Source: Engraulis encrasicolus (taxonomy: Eukaryota > Chordata > Actinopteri > Clupeiformes > Engraulidae). From it: 64,000 bases of DNA. A program made the position numbers and the translations under genes. How positions within the stretch are numbered: position 1 is the first letter of the stretch; every line of letters begins with the position of its first letter. The notes below the pieces were generated by a model that saw only the letters and a list, made by a program, of their open reading frames with translations, was not told the DNA's origin and made no database searches. The DNA lies in assembly GCF_034702125.1 (NCBI RefSeq), contig NC_085860.1, forward strand, positions 19,536,870 through 19,600,869, written 5' to 3'. Positions 1-12,685 of the stretch are shown here, piece after piece.

Positions 1-88
1 TTCCATCTCTGGAGCCTGGTAACAGAAGAAAAGGTCAACCAACAACATTTAAACAACACACACACAGACGGACAGACACACATTCACA

Positions 89-198
<110 letters not shown>

Positions 199-379
199 CC
201 AACCACACAGGTTGTGTGAGGTAGGTAATGGGTTTACTCCACCGGGTTATTGAACCAAAGCCCTTTTGGCCCAGGCCAATACTCCAGTTTATATTGCAGG
301 CCTAATTGGAGAATAAATCGAGCTAGCTTTTCAGCACAGCTCCCAATTTAGGAAACTCAGGAAAGCCCTTTAAATTTAA

Positions 380-515
<136 letters not shown>

Positions 516-1487
516 ACGCCTTTGCACCCATACAAGCACATGATTTGTTTCAAATCACCTTGTACCAATCTGTGAAGGTGATTCTCTTTCACATACACCA
601 ACCAAGTGAGGAATGTGATTGAACAATATCAGACACACCATTAAGGCAACGGCATGTGTATTTTGTCATACGAGGAGAGAAATAAGAATTTTAATGAAAT
701 TACAGAAAATCGATTCCCAACACCGATTTTTTCCTCAAGTACAAAGTAGCTATATACCTCTCTGTGTGTGTGTGTCTCACTAAAACAAAGGCTAGTCATT
801 TTGCGGGCAGACGTGCTGTAGTTGGGTGACATGCTGGAAATTTGATTACACCATCAATATGCACACAAACAAACACACACACACGCACTCGCACACGCAC
901 ACACACACACACACACACCCTTGTGTGTGTGTATGTTTGCCTTGGCCATATTCACTGTTGCAAACAAACACAAAAGGCTCTAAAAATCTCTTTCGGAAGA
1001 AGTAATGAGAGAAGATGAGATAGCAGTACGTGATCAAATAACAATCTCTGGCAATCATTACACTATGCAAATCGCTGTGTTCCCTGTTTCTTCCTCTATT
1101 GCGGCACTGTAAGAAATGTCATCTGCAGGCGGTATCCCATTTCAAACAAAAGATCTTCTCAATTAGCATCACCTGGAGCAGGAGCTGAAAAAACAAAAAC
1201 AAAAACAAGAGAATGACAACAGCAACAACCAGAGGCGATTCTACGTTCAACTGGGGCCCCAAGCGATGTTTCAACGAAGTGAATATTTGAAAGAAATTTC
1301 CCACTATGTAGCAAAGTGTGAGATATTATTTACCATCCAGGGGCTTGGGGGCCCCACGTGGCTTCCTGCCTTGCCTGGTGACAAGATGCACCTCTGGCAA
1401 CAGCAGGAATGACAACAGATGCCAACTAGCCTTCAGCTATTAGGGTAGCTGATGTGTAGTAGCTACCGGAACACTGATCCCCATTGA

Positions 1488-1560
1488 GCAGTGGTTCCCA
1501 AACTGGGGGCCAGGGACCCTAGGAGGGTCACGGAGTTACTGAAGGGGGGTTGAGGACAAG
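1488..1560 (+). mobile_element. hAT (Charlie-type) end fragment
   Basis: The stretch begins CAGTGGTTCCCAAACTGGG, the typical end of hAT/Charlie-like elements. No matching opposite end or target duplication was found nearby, so it is probably a fragment. A similar end-like stretch, CAGTGGTTCCCAAAGTG, lies at about 12325. Confidence 0.4.
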
Positions 1561-1624
1561 AAGGCACATTGCATAAAAACGGGAAATTCACCGGCTAACA
1601 GCTAACACAATTCCATAATTTGTT

Positions 1625-1734
<110 letters not shown>

Positions 1735-2499
1735 TCTTTAAGTCTATTCATGGTGTGACAGTGCAAACTATGCTGAACAGCATATCACAAGGCCACTTCA
1801 TCAATGCTCGCAAATGGAGCCCATTAACTTGCGATTATGAGGTGCTTTATGTCTTGCACAGATTACGGTGGCACATTCAGTTCCAGCAGCTGAATTAATT
1901 TCAAGGGATAACTGGAATTTTAGAACTAGCACAATAGCGTTTAGCAAGCAGCATAACGTGAGATCTATATTCATTCATGATGACAATATTGCCAAGGAGA
2001 CAAGATTGAAATCAACTATAGTTCTGAATGCTCAAACTAGAGTTCAAGCACCAGAACTAGTGGGGAACTTTTTTTTTTTTTAACTGAGTTCACAGTTGGA
2101 AAATATAAATAATATGAACTCGGGCTTGTGGTCGGTTTTGAGATAAAGTCAGCAAGCAGTCAATTTGGGTGTGCTGAATTCAAATCTGCCATATGCCAAG
2201 CTCTGTCTAGACTCTAATTTTTCCACAAATGTCACATTCTGTACGTCGCTGTGATTCCACCTTCACTTTGCTGAGGTGTTTTAACATGCATGCTAACTAT
2301 GGCAATCATGTAACAATGTTACATTACGATGAATGGAGTACCAAAGTCTCCACCCCTTCCGGACGGTTCATGGGGCCTGTCAAGTAAAATTTAACTGAAA
2401 GGGCTCTAATGGACTGATCGAACCTATTTTATGATCCACCTCACCATTCCCCTTAGATATATCATACCAGTCAAACTGATTTTTTAACTGATTTTAGCC

Positions 2500-2640
2500 G
2501 GTGTTACAGTGATACTGTGCCATTTCTGGAAAATAAGCTTATTGTACACATCTCCTTAAGTTAAATGATTGACTGCCATACTTAGAGAATGGCTGGAACT
2601 ATAGGAGAAAGGCAAAGCTCAATAATTTAACTCAAGGGGA
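2500..2640 (+). repeat. Interspersed repeat, copy 1 of 3 (GTGATACTGTGCCATTT type)
   Basis: Shares a run of sequence (GTGATACTGTGCCATTT..., AAATAAGCTTATT..., AAGTTAAATGATTGA...) with copies at about 18790-18990 and 54303-54530. It is non-coding and its class is not determined. Confidence 0.55.
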
Positions 2641-2664
2641 GGTGTAATATGAGCTTGTTTGGTA

Positions 2665-4021
2665 GGGTGCGTTCAGGTAAATTGGGCCATCAGCTAAATT
2701 GGGCCGGATAAGCATTGGGTGTCTCATTTCTTTTCATTTTACAGACCAACCACCACAAATGTATTGAAATTGTTGCAACATTACTACTCTATCTGTTTTA
2801 AGTCATTTGAATTGCATAACCCTCTTTTGATGGGCAGGGGGAACCCTCATATGGAGAGTGACAGAAGAAAGTGAATTTTCAGTCTTGCCAAAATAAGAAA
2901 TCGTCTAGATAAAATAAGGATGATACTGTTTTCAGATGTGATAAAAACTGAAAAAAACTATATGTTTTTAGGTTTGAATTTGTGCCTTTAATCATAGTCA
3001 CATAAAAACATAGTTCTGTCAGAACCATTTCAGTGAAGAAACACAGATAAGAATATGAATGAAATTTCTTTTATTGAAATTATGAATTACATTTGGCGGT
3101 ATAGCTCTGTTCGGAGGAACCCCCCTATTTCCATGGGCAGCAGCAGTTTAAGGAATTCTCACCCAGCAGGACCGGGCGAAAGATAACTCCCCATGAACAG
3201 AGCCAAGCGACGTCACAAGAGAACATGCCACATCATACACGACAAGGTGGAGCAGTGGAGGTGGTGGGTAGCAAAAACCGAGAAGCATACAGTTGAGAGG
3301 AAGTGGGTAAAATTTAAAAGGTGTGCCGAAGCTGTGTGGGAAGAAAGATTATCAGCTGAGGGAATGCACCTGGATCAATTAGGAATAAATGAGATGAAGG
3401 GGAGGGCGGCAAGCTTCTTGACTACCATGGCCTGGCCAGAATTGACGTTAGTACTTAAATTTGTGGCAACGTTGTGAACTTAAAATACCTAAAAATGTAA
3501 AAAAAAAACAAACAAAAAAACATCGGCCCATTTTGGCTGAACACGTTATGGTAAAGTGGGCTGCCCCTTTCGGGTAATTTGGGCTGCTTTTTTCTATGGG
3601 AATTACCATTCATATTTTCTACAAAAGCAATGTGACTATTATTGAATATGGGGGTGTCAGGGGAGCTCTTTTAATGAAGTTGTGATATCTTTTTGGAAAC
3701 AGATGTGTTGAAAACTAAAAAAAGTGGAGGAATATTAAAATTTTCCTTTTGTGCAATTTTTAGTTTTACCATTGGAATGAATAGGTGGCCCATTTTACCT
3801 GAATGCATTTTTTTCCATCCAGGATGACACACCTGTCACTAAAACTTGTAAAAATGTATAATTTTTACATTAATCATCTTGTTTTTTGTCATGAAATGGA
3901 AGATTATGAGTCACTTTACGCAATCAAACTTAAGTTTGGGTAATGTATTGATGTTCTTCCTCAGATTTCATCAGTCTTTCTGAATTTGCCGAAAAGTGGC
4001 CCAATTTACCTGAATGCACCC
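2665..4021. mobile_element. 1.36-kb TIR DNA transposon (TA-flanked)
   Basis: The left end GGGTGCGTTCAGGTAAATT and the right end, read on the other strand as GGGTGCATTCAGGTAAATT, form terminal inverted repeats of at least 24 bp. TA lies on both sides (2663-2664 and 4022-4023), as expected for a 2-bp target duplication. Degenerate copies of the AAATTGGGCC end motif recur inside, near 2693, 3525, 3570 and 3787. The only sizeable open frame is 3193-3477. No DDE transposase was recognised, so the element is probably non-autonomous. Superfamily is uncertain: Tc1/mariner-like and ISL2EU-like elements both use 2-bp duplications. Confidence 0.8.
3193..3477 (+). CDS. Hypothetical basic ORF inside the TIR element
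   Basis: A 94-codon frame from ATG to TGA, rich in Lys, Arg and Trp (for example RWWVAKTEKHTVERKWVKF near residues 23-41). I do not recognise the family. It lies in the middle of the 2665-4021 transposon, in sequence of higher complexity than the AT-rich flanks. It could be a leftover of the element's transposase or a captured exon. No splice sites or promoter were identified, so expression is unsupported. Confidence 0.3.
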   Translation: MNRAKRRHKRTCHIIHDKVEQWRWWVAKTEKHTVERKWVKFKRCAEAVWEERLSAEGMHLDQLGINEMKGRAASFLTTMAWPELTLVLKFVATL

Positions 4022-4430
4022 TACATTTCCTGCCAAATGGCTAAAATCACAGCTGGAGAATACAAGGGCATATCATTTTCAAGTGAGTCTCACAGATGAC
4101 CTTAAAAATGGCACTACCCTGTTATTGGCTGCACTGACATGTCTTTGCAGGCTGTGATTGATCAAATTTGCTGTCACAAAAAACTTGCAGAGGCTGTATG
4201 AAGTTTTTTTTGCTTGCTTGACCACCCCCATGACCCCCTTAAAGTGTTCTACTTGGATCTGGGCGATTCACATAAATGGCCCATATTGATGTCAAAACAG
4301 TGACTTTTGTGAGGAGTTTGTATGCCATAAACGCTTATGCAAGCACAGGCACACACTTGAAGTTTAATCCGACGTCAAGGATTAGTAATAAAGCAGAGAC
4401 AAGTTAAATGGCAAACGTTTTAATTAGCAC

Positions 4431-6021
4431 GGTAACACTTTATTTTAGGGATACATCTATTAGCACTAATACATACAATATTAATGCCTGTGTAAGTAAC
4501 TTGTAAGGCATGTACTTAGCAAAATAAGACAGTTGTTAAGCATGTATTCACAAATGTCTTGCTCATGCCCAATTAGGGATTTATTACTAATATAACGTTA
4601 GTAAGGACCAGTAAGCCTATATTTCTATTTATTAGTAAGTAGTAAGTGGCAGAATACAATGTGTATAAGCTCCCGACACACTGTGTGAACAAACCCTGAA
4701 CAGTGTGAAAACAGATGCGGAATAAGGGTCCCTATTCTAAAGTGATGCACTGCTCACCCCAGATGGCTTAGGGCCCACACTACCAAAGTCCCCCCTTATC
4801 ACCCAGGGCCCCCAAACCACCCAGGCCCACACTACCTAGCTCCCCATATCAGCATAGTGTAAGAGTATATTAAGCAATTCTTGTACTTTCAGTGAAGACA
4901 TCCAGATTTCTCTAGTTCACACTGAAATAGGGTAACAGGAGCCTTTATATAGCAAGGATTGAACGTACACTTGTCAATGGCGGTGGGTTGGTGAGATGTA
5001 ATTTTTTTCATGTACCACTGAGTTTTAATTGTAAAAAACCCCAAAATAAATGCAGAACATTAGAATATTAGTTTTGAAGCGAAAATAAACTATTCTTTTG
5101 TGATAATTAAGTTAATGTTTGAGAACATTAGCTTCAAGAAGTGCAGTGCATGATGGGTACGCAATCTAGGCCAACAGACAACCTACCCAGCTCTGAGCCT
5201 ACCTACGTCCTTAGCTCCTCCTCTCAATCGTGCAATTTAGGTGCTATCCAAACAATTTGCCATGTACGTAACAACACAACTATTATCATTGCTGCATTGG
5301 CCATGCATTGCATTTCTGACTAAGGGCGTACCCATCATGCACTGCACTTCTTGGAGCTAAGTTTCTCAAACATTACCTTATTTATCACAAAGGAAAAAAC
5401 TTAGTTTCGCTTCCAAACTATTTCTCATTGTTATATTCTGCAGTTATTGTATGGTTTTTACATTTAAAACTAATTGGTGTATGAAAAAATGACATCTCAC
5501 CACCCCACCGTCATTGAGAGGTTTACGTCCAATCCTTGCTATAAATTCCTTCCTATTACACAATCATACACTCAGTGTAGTAGGTGAGATCTACATATCT
5601 CATTAAATTGAAGCAGGATCATAACAGTTCTTACACTTTACTTCCCGGGGGGCTGGGTAGAGTGGGGGCCCTAGGTAGTGCGGGGGCCCTAAGCAATCTG
5701 GGCTGAGCAATGCATCACTTTAGAATAGGGACCCTTATTCTACATCTGTTTTCACACTGTTCAGGGTTTGTTCACAGAGTTTACCAGGAGCTTATACACA
5801 TTGTATTTTGGCCCTTACTGCTTACTCATGAATGGAAATCTAGGTCCTTACTAAGGTTATATTGGTAATAAATCCCTTATTGTGCATGAACAAGACATTT
5901 GCGAATAAATGTCTAACAACTGTCTGATTTTGCTTCGTACATGCCTTGCAAGTTACTTATACAGGCATTAATATTGTATGTATTAGTGCTAATAGATGTG
6001 TCCCTAAAATAAAGTGTTACC
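4431..6021. mobile_element. Foldback element with about 700-bp inverted arms
   Basis: The left arm starts GGTAACACTTTATTTTAGGG at 4431 and the right arm ends with its near-perfect complement at 6021. Pairing continues inward at high identity for hundreds of bases. Near the centre, GCAGTGCATGATGGGTACGC (about 5143) is matched in inverse by GCGTACCCATCATGCACTGC (about 5325). That leaves a loop of about 160 bp. Imperfect 8-bp flanks ATTAGCAC and ATTAACAC suggest a target duplication of 8-9 bp. No transposase was seen. Confidence 0.85.
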
Positions 6022-6550
6022 ATTAACACAATACAGCATAACTACACAGTATACAGTAGAAAATGAAATCCGCTTTGGTAGGCTGTCAGCAAGGTTCATG
6101 TTGGATGGAAAATTAAATCTGATCTGGATAATCTCCTGAGTGTGTGTGTGTGTGTGTGTGTGAGTGTGTGTGAGAGAGAAAAATATGTGGAGGCTGCTGT
6201 GACAGACATGGATCTGAATTCATTATCCCACGGAGATGAGTAAGATGTCTGCCAAGTAGCAGTTGCTGTTTTCGAGGCTCTAAATAGCCAAACTAGATGC
6301 TGAGGCTGGATTAAGTGGCTTGATGAAGGCGGTATGGCCACCTACACACCACCCAGGTGGGGATAAACTTGATCCCAGACACTGTGCTGAGTAAATGTCA
6401 AGTCTATGTGTGCATAATATATATACTTGTGTACTGCCCATGTATTTGCATTGTGTGTGTTATTTATAACAGATAATGTCAGCCAGATGGCTCCCCCTGC
6501 ACGTTTACATACACATACACACACACGCACACACACACACACACCACCTG

Positions 6551-6813
6551 TAAGTGGTTAGAGCCTCAGACTTGTAGCCCAAAGGTTGCAAGTTTGACTC
6601 CTGACCCGCCAAGTTGGTGGGGGAAGTAAATAACCAGTGCTCTCCCCCATCTTAGTCCATGACTGAGGTACCTTGAGCATGGTACTGTCCTGCCGCACTG
6701 CTCCATTGGCGGCTGCCCTCTTGCACGGTTGAGGTAGCAATTTCGATGTGTGCAGTGAACACTTGTTTGCTGTGCCACAATGACACAATGAGAGTTGGAG
6801 TTTCCCAGGTGGG

Positions 6814-6815
<2 letters not shown>
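6551..6815 (+). mobile_element. tRNA-derived SINE
   Basis: The head AAGTGGTTAGAGCCTCAGAC followed by GGTTGCAAGTTTGACTCC resembles the A and B boxes of a tRNA-type Pol III promoter in degenerate form. The body (ACTGTCCTGCCGCACTGCTCC and the stretch up to GAGTTGGAGTTTCCCAG) matches the layout of common teleost SINEs. (CA)n tracts flank it at about 6510-6543 and 6817-6847. Confidence 0.7.
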
Positions 6816-6851
<36 letters not shown>

Positions 6852-6899
6852 CTCGCTCCCTCAGAGACAAGACCCTATCATTCAGACTTTCCGTCTTCC

Positions 6900-7690
6900 A
6901 CTAGATTGCTGCTAATAACTTGAAATAACCACATATCTAGTGAATAATAATGCTCTATAAATTTCCCCCTATTCCCAGCAAATCCCCTTTCTACAGCACA
7001 CCACCATCAGAGAAGTGCGGTATTAATAATGCTCGAATGATTGACGGGTTTCTAACTAGCTGAGAGTGTCTGCCCCAGTATCTGCAGAAAAGACGTACAA
7101 CTTAAAACCCCTCACTTTTGTTCACTTCATTACCCGTCTCTCCTCTATCTCATCTCTCTCTCCCCGCCTTTCCTTATTCTGCTATCTGTCTGCCTTTCTA
7201 CCTGCCTCTCGGCGTCACATCATCAGGAAGCATGATCCCTTTCACAGAGGAGGAGGAGCCCAATATCCATAATCATCAGAAACGCAATCATCATTTTGAC
7301 TCACCCTAAAACAGTCGGGTCATCTGCAATCATGCTCAGGGTTGCCATTGCTGGAATGGATGTAGGAAGGGAAGGGCCAATCATGAACAGCAGAGCCAAT
7401 CATGTTATACGGTTGTCATTGCTAAAATGGACTTTACTCCTCTGTGCCTAAGCGTGTCAAGTCGTCCGTGTATTATTTTTTCAGAGCATTTAAATACAAG
7501 ATACCTTAACCCTTTCATAACTGAATTGTCACCTAAATGTCTTATGTTAATGCCACATCCCTGCTGTTATGATATATTATTATATGGTTGTGACGTCATC
7601 TGTCGAATGCTCCATTCATTTCAACGGGGCTCCCCAACGTTCGGACGTCTGTTATTTTTCGATAACGGACGGGTTGGTCTATAACAGACC
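6900..7690. other. No gene seen
   Basis: Unique-looking sequence with pyrimidine-rich stretches near 7140-7200. No ORF with family resemblance and no mobile-element termini were recognised. Confidence 0.5.
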
Positions 7691-7945
7691 GCTGTCAATG
7701 GCAACAAGACTTTTCACTGCTAAAGCGACTTTTCAACAAGACTCTAATCAGCTGCTGTGATAGACAGCACCCGTTGTCCTGGCTACCGCTGTCAATGGCA
7801 ATAAGACGTTCACTGCTAAAGCCACTGGCTTGTATACAAGTCAGTGGCTAAAGCAAATGTTTCATATCACTCCGCAGGGGGTCCGGTCTTTTGTCACTCT
7901 AATCAGCTGCTGTGATAGACAACACCTGTTGTCCTGGCTACCTAG
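7691..7945 (+). repeat. Interlocked tandem duplications
   Basis: GCTGTCAATGGCAACAAGAC at about 7691 recurs at about 7788. CTCTAATCAGCTGCTGTGAT at about 7742 recurs at about 7897, each time followed by a related GACA(G/A)CACC(C/T)GTTGTCCTGG. The two duplications interleave, as expected for successive local duplications. Confidence 0.75.
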
Positions 7946-8071
7946 CTGTTGCCTAGCGGTGTTCCACAACGGCACTGTTTTGTTTTGCGCAGCAACAATC
8001 TTAACATTAAATAGGTCTAAAGAAATGTCCCCGCCATGTGTGAATCATTGAAGTATATCCATATAATAAGC

Positions 8072-8216
8072 GGGTTAACTTTCGGCGAGTCGGTCGCTTT
8101 GTGGAATAGCAGCACTTCAGAGAGAACAAGACCCCTCCGCTCCGCGTCGGGGTCTAAAGATTCTCTCTGTCGTGCTGCTATTCCACGGTAGCGACCTTCT
8201 CGCCGAACGTTAACCC
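8072..8216. repeat. Hairpin MITE-like palindrome
   Basis: Two arms of about 55 bp (8072-8126 and 8161-8216) are inverse complements with few mismatches. They start GGGTTAAC(T/G)TTCGGCGAG and pass through GTGGAATAGCAGCAC. The loop contains a further AGACCCC/GGGGTCT stem. This is typical of a small foldback MITE. No clear target duplication was seen. Confidence 0.8.
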
Positions 8217-8219
8217 TTA

Positions 8220-9660
8220 CGTAAAGCTTTTCACCAAATGCAATCTCATCTGCAGTAGCCCCTTAATGCACGCCATATATAATACCTCCCGTGGCACGCT
8301 GTAATAATAGCCATTGGATAGTTAAATAGAAAGTACCATAGTAGGCCCTATTACAATACTATGACAGGGCCTTAAGTAATTGACTTGGTCATTACCATTC
8401 TGGTAACAGCAGATTTAACACGCTGTTTCCTGTAACGAGTTAAAGGGCTACACGTGAGATAACATGATAAAATCATATACTGTGATAAGAAAGACGGTGC
8501 ATCAAGAAAGAAGGATAAATCTGACAGATGATCATGTCTTTAATCCATCTTCTGCTTGCACCTCGGATATTTGTGAAAGTCACCCAAGCATGAGAACCGG
8601 ACAACACAAACACACAGACACCATACACCCAAGCACGCATGCACAGATGCACACACAGATGGACGCAAACACGCACACACAGACTTACTCACGTGAAATA
8701 ATTATGCCAGTCTGCAAAAACAGATATGTATAGTATGTACAAAAAATAATCTGTGCTCATCAACATCACAGCAAATTAGTTTACCAGGCCACAGCAAACC
8801 ATTGCCATTGTAATGCTCTTTTGGCCCTTTAGTCAGAACTGAAGCGTCTGTGTGCGTGCGTGCATGCCTTTGGGTGTGTGTATTTGTGTGTCTGACCTGA
8901 TCTGCAATCACGTTGTATTTCTGTAATAACTGGCAGGCGTCAGAGTCGCTGCAAGACTCCAATCAGCCGCTTTACAGCTCAGTCAAGAGTGCAATGATTA
9001 TACCATTCATCCAATCTCAAGGGCAAAGACCATGTGTGCACTCCTCTCCTTACCTTTTCGTTTCCCCTTTCCCTACTTATGCCATTGATTACAGTAACTG
9101 TGAGTTAATGTAAGATGGACAACACACCCTCCCAAAGGGTAAAACACATGCATGCAAACACATATACACACAGAGGGAGTATTCCCAGAAAATGGCGGAG
9201 TACTAAGCCTTAGTATTTTATTCTGCTATATTGCTCACGGCCGGAAATAAGGATGTGATTTACCACCACCTCAAGGTTAATTTAACCTGGATTACTACTT
9301 AGCCAGGTACTTGTCATACTCCTCAGGTGCATGAACGTAGCACCCAACACACACACACACACGCAAAAGAAAATGGTTTTCCAACACCTCTTTGATTTCT
9401 GACAAAGCCTTATCGGGATGTCTACATATCAATGTGTGGGCTTGGTATTGTTGTGTGGGCGTGTATGTATGTGTCCGTGAGTGCATGTGTGCGTGTTCGC
9501 ATGTGTATTTGGGGGGGGGTGGACAAATGAGTTCAAGTGAAGGGGCGGGTGGTGGTCTAAGTAAATGAGAAGCTTATAAGACAGGCCGGTGCCTGTGCAA
9601 ATGATAGCCTGATAAGAGGTGTGCAGATTGGGCAGCACTGCAGCCATCAAAGGCCCATCT
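8220..9660. other. No gene; short CA-rich tracts
   Basis: Contains degenerate CACACA/ACGCAC stretches (about 8605-8690, 9345-9365 and 9425-9500) and otherwise unremarkable sequence. No exon or element end is supported. Confidence 0.5.
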
Positions 9661-9664
9661 GGAG

Positions 9665-9870
9665 GGTGTCAGTGTTGGTGGTTGTGGTGTGTGTGTGTGC
9701 CTGCGTGTGCAAGCGTGTGTGGGACTGTGAGTGTGTGTGTGTGCGTGTTTGCGTGCCAGTCTTCAGGGTGTCCGTGTTGGTGGTTGTGGTGTGTGTGTGT
9801 GCCTGCGTATGCAAGCATGTGTGTGACTGTGTGTGTGTGTGCCAGTGCCAGTCTGCAGGGTGTCAGTGTT
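9665..9870 (+). repeat. About 100-bp minisatellite, two-plus copies
   Basis: The unit starts GGGTGTC(A/C)GTGTTGGTGG and includes GTGCCTGCGT(G/A)TGCAAGC and a closing GCCAGTCT(T/G)CA. It occurs at about 9665 and 9768, with a partial third start at about 9858. Frames across it are Cys/Val-rich artefacts. Confidence 0.8.
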
Positions 9871-10134
9871 GGTGGCATGAGCAGGTGCTGCTGTTTAACT
9901 GCTAATTGGGTTACTCCAGATCAAATGCAGCCAGATGCCCAGTGGGAACAGAGGTGCCACTACCCAAAAGCATGCAGAGGGGCACTATCCACATGTGTGT
10001 GTGCCTGTGTGTAAGTGGAGTTAATAAGAGCTACCTTAATGTGAAATCCGGCCCCCTCTCTGGGGCTGCTCCACAGTGTCGTATGCACACTGCATGAAGA
10101 TTGATGAGGAGGCAGAGTGGGGTTAGGCCACCAC

Positions 10135-10256
<122 letters not shown>

Positions 10257-10384
10257 TGGCTATCACTAGGGTTGTGGGAGCGCTCTGAATGTCACACCAA
10301 CGAGTCTGGCTCTTTGGTGTAGCAGTCAGAGACCGGGAGCCTCATGTACTTTGACTTCCGTAGATTTTCTACTGAATTCCAGTG

Positions 10385-10463
10385 GGTGACCAGTGGGCCG
10401 TGGGACCAATGGGGCGTGGGACCAATGGGGCGTGGGAACATAGGTGCGCTCCCCTGAAGACAG
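10385..10463. repeat. Fragment of the GTGGGACCAATGGG element family
   Basis: Three tandem GTGGGACCAATGGGGC-like units end in GGGAACATAGGTGCGCTCCC, the same end as the complete elements at 10592-10944 and 13204-13863. The other end is missing, so this is a truncated copy. Confidence 0.65.
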
Positions 10464-10591
10464 CCTGTTGGATATGAGAGCCCCATATGATATTTTTGGG
10501 CATGGTATAGTCAATCAGCTGGCTTCTTTGCTCTCCTGTCTCCCCCCGTGTGTGCGCATTTTGCCTCGTCATTAGTTTTGCTAGTTTTGAT

Positions 10592-10944
10592 GGGAGCGTA
10601 CCTATGTTCCCACGCCCCATTGGTCCCACCTCACTAAGACTTTTTTTCATTTTTTAGGTCCATTGGTCCCACAGCCAATTGGTCCCACATTGCTTTTTTA
10701 TTTGAATTTTTAGGCCCATTGGTCCCACCGTCCATTGAAGTGTTTGTGATGTGGGCCCAATGGACTGTGGGACCAATGGGCTGTGGGACCAACGGACCTA
10801 AAAATAAATTAAAAAATCTTAGTGATGTGGGACCTATGGGCTGTGGGACCATTGGGCCTAATTTTGAAAAAACGCAAAAGTCTTAGCAATGTGGGACCAA
10901 TGGGCTGTGGGACCAATGGGCCGTGGGAACATAGAGCTGACCCC
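10592..10944. mobile_element. 353-bp element with GTGGGACCAATGGGC arms
   Basis: Starts GGGAGCGTACCTATGTTCCC and ends GGGAACATAGAGCTGACCCC. Identical 8-bp direct repeats GTTTTGAT flank it at 10584-10591 and 10945-10952. The arms are tandem 16-bp units (GTGGGACCAATGGGCT type) in inverted orientation about a centre near 10740. A hAT-like 8-bp target duplication is clear. No coding capacity was found. Confidence 0.85.
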
Positions 10945-11870
10945 GTTTTGATACCGGTCTGATCGAGGTACAGTGACTTAGCGCATGAAAATGTCAGTAG
11001 AAACAAAGGTGTGGCCAGTCGGGTGTATGATTTGATTGCTCGAGACATTTTTGGGAGATAATAGTCCATGGTCTGGCAACTAGCCGTCTTCCTCTCCTGC
11101 CTCCAGTGTGTGTGTGTGTGGCACAGATTCTCTATACTTCTGTAAGGGCTGTGTATGTGTGTGCGTCTGTGTGCGTGCCTGTCGCGTTTGAGAGTTCCAT
11201 TGGTGCACGAGCATGAAGACCCGTAGTTGCGCATGGAAATGTTCTGTTTTATTTGTTTATCATTTTTTTCAACATCATATAATGTCATGCAGATAATATA
11301 TCAGTCGGTTAGGGCCTCGCGTGGCGACTGACACAGTGCCCCCGGACCCTCCTATCACAACAGTTTCTCCGATGACGTTTGCCCCCTCCCTTTTTTTTTG
11401 TTTTGTTTTGTTTTGTTTAGCTTCCCCAAGAGTCTTGCTGTAGCGCCGCCTATGGGAGCGACATATAGTCCAAAAAATACGGTACCGGTAGTAAGGTGCA
11501 TGGATCACATCAATCCTCTCATCCTTGCCAGAACACACACTATGAACCCAGGTTCCTTAGAATTAATTAAAATAGGCCTCCTTGATGTACCATGATTCCA
11601 GCAGAAAAGTGCCGAAGCCTTTTCAGTCACAGACATATAAATCTGGAATTATTTCACCTGATGTCAAAACCACTCGCAAAACTACTTCAAAGTCCAGACG
11701 CCGTGTGGGACACTACTGTGTGCTTTCTGCCTCTGTGCATTGTGTCCAGTTGTTTGTTTGAATGTTTGCTGCTTTCACTACTATTTTAGCCAGGATCTGT
11801 ACAGCACTTGCATCCGTTTCTTCACATGTGGTTTCACTGTTCATTTGATTTGTGTCTTGTTCCTTTACAG

Positions 11871-12036
11871 AGCCAAAGGAACAAAGAAGCTCCACAGAGC
11901 CAAACACTTGAAAAACGAATTATAAAGCAAGCAAGCAATGAGCAAGCAACAAACCTAATTAAGATCAGGAAGCTGGAGGACGAGAACAACAGGCTGAAGA
12001 GGGACAATGAGAGTTTGAGAGCAATGTTGATCACAG
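11871..12036 (+). CDS. BEN-domain gene, coiled-coil exon
   Basis: Internal exon encoding SQRNKEAPQSQTLEKRI..., then a heptad-like coiled coil (IRKLEDENNRLKRDNESLRA). The acceptor is strong (TTGTTCCTTTACAG, AG at 11869-11870) and the exon is read in phase 0. The most coherent donor is ACAG|GCATGT after 12036, a GC-type donor. It leaves one base (G), which joins the next exon's AG to make GAG. The nearby GT at 12041 would break the frame. Upstream exons were not identified. In BEN proteins a coiled coil commonly precedes the DNA-binding BEN domain, with roles in chromatin and transcriptional repression. I infer that this is part of one host gene continuing through 18768. Confidence 0.7.
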
Positions 12037-12133
12037 GCATGTATTACAGCATTATGTTTTGTATTGATAGTGTCTGTTTTGCAAATAATTAGCGATACTA
12101 TTCATTTTTGTTATTGCTGAACTTAACTTGTTA

Positions 12134-12236
12134 AAGGCGGGCATACATTGTGCGATATTTTCAATCGTGGGTATTAAGCTCCTGCTCACACTGCACGAGG
12201 GAATTTCACGATTAAGTTGCATAAAAAATTTAAGGG
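12134..12236. mobile_element. Truncated end of the Harbinger-like MITE
   Basis: The end sequence GGCGGGCATACATTGTGCGA and TATTAAGCTCCTGCTCACAC match the termini of the complete elements at 12916-14054 and 34101-35239. Only one end is present. Confidence 0.7.
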
Positions 12237-12685
12237 AGTGAGATGTCAGATGGGATTTGCTATTCGACACCTTAAAATTGATTACAATGCAGGAAATTGC
12301 ATAGTCAGTATAGCAAGTGTCCCACAGTGGTTCCCAAAGTGACCCCCCTGGCCCTCCCCCATACCAACATTTTCTAGAAATAGCTCTGAGTGTCAGTATA
12401 TGTGTTGCTGCTCTTCCCATAGCCATCATCCTGACATGGGCAAACACAACTTGTAGGCTATCTATTTAGAGGTGCTGGAAAACTTTAAAATTGGTGCTTG
12501 AAGGTACTTGAAAAGTGCTTGAATTTGTTCATGAAAAAGGTGTGGGACCCCTGATAGTCACAAATCCGTGCATTTCACTTTAATGCCTGTCCTGATTTTG
12601 TCTTGTCTTATTGACATGTGTGTTGTGTTGGTAAGTATAAATCGAAAATGTTTCTGTGTAACTTGTTGTTTTCTTTCTTTTTTAG

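Noticed and set aside
6551..6625. A functional tRNA gene
   Set aside because: The A and B boxes are degenerate, no cloverleaf closes, and a SINE body follows.
11627..11704. Possible upstream BEN-gene exon (SQTYKSGIISPDVKTTRKTTSK)
   Set aside because: The frame is open and phase-compatible, but the donor (CCGT|GTGGGA) is weak and no homology was recognised.
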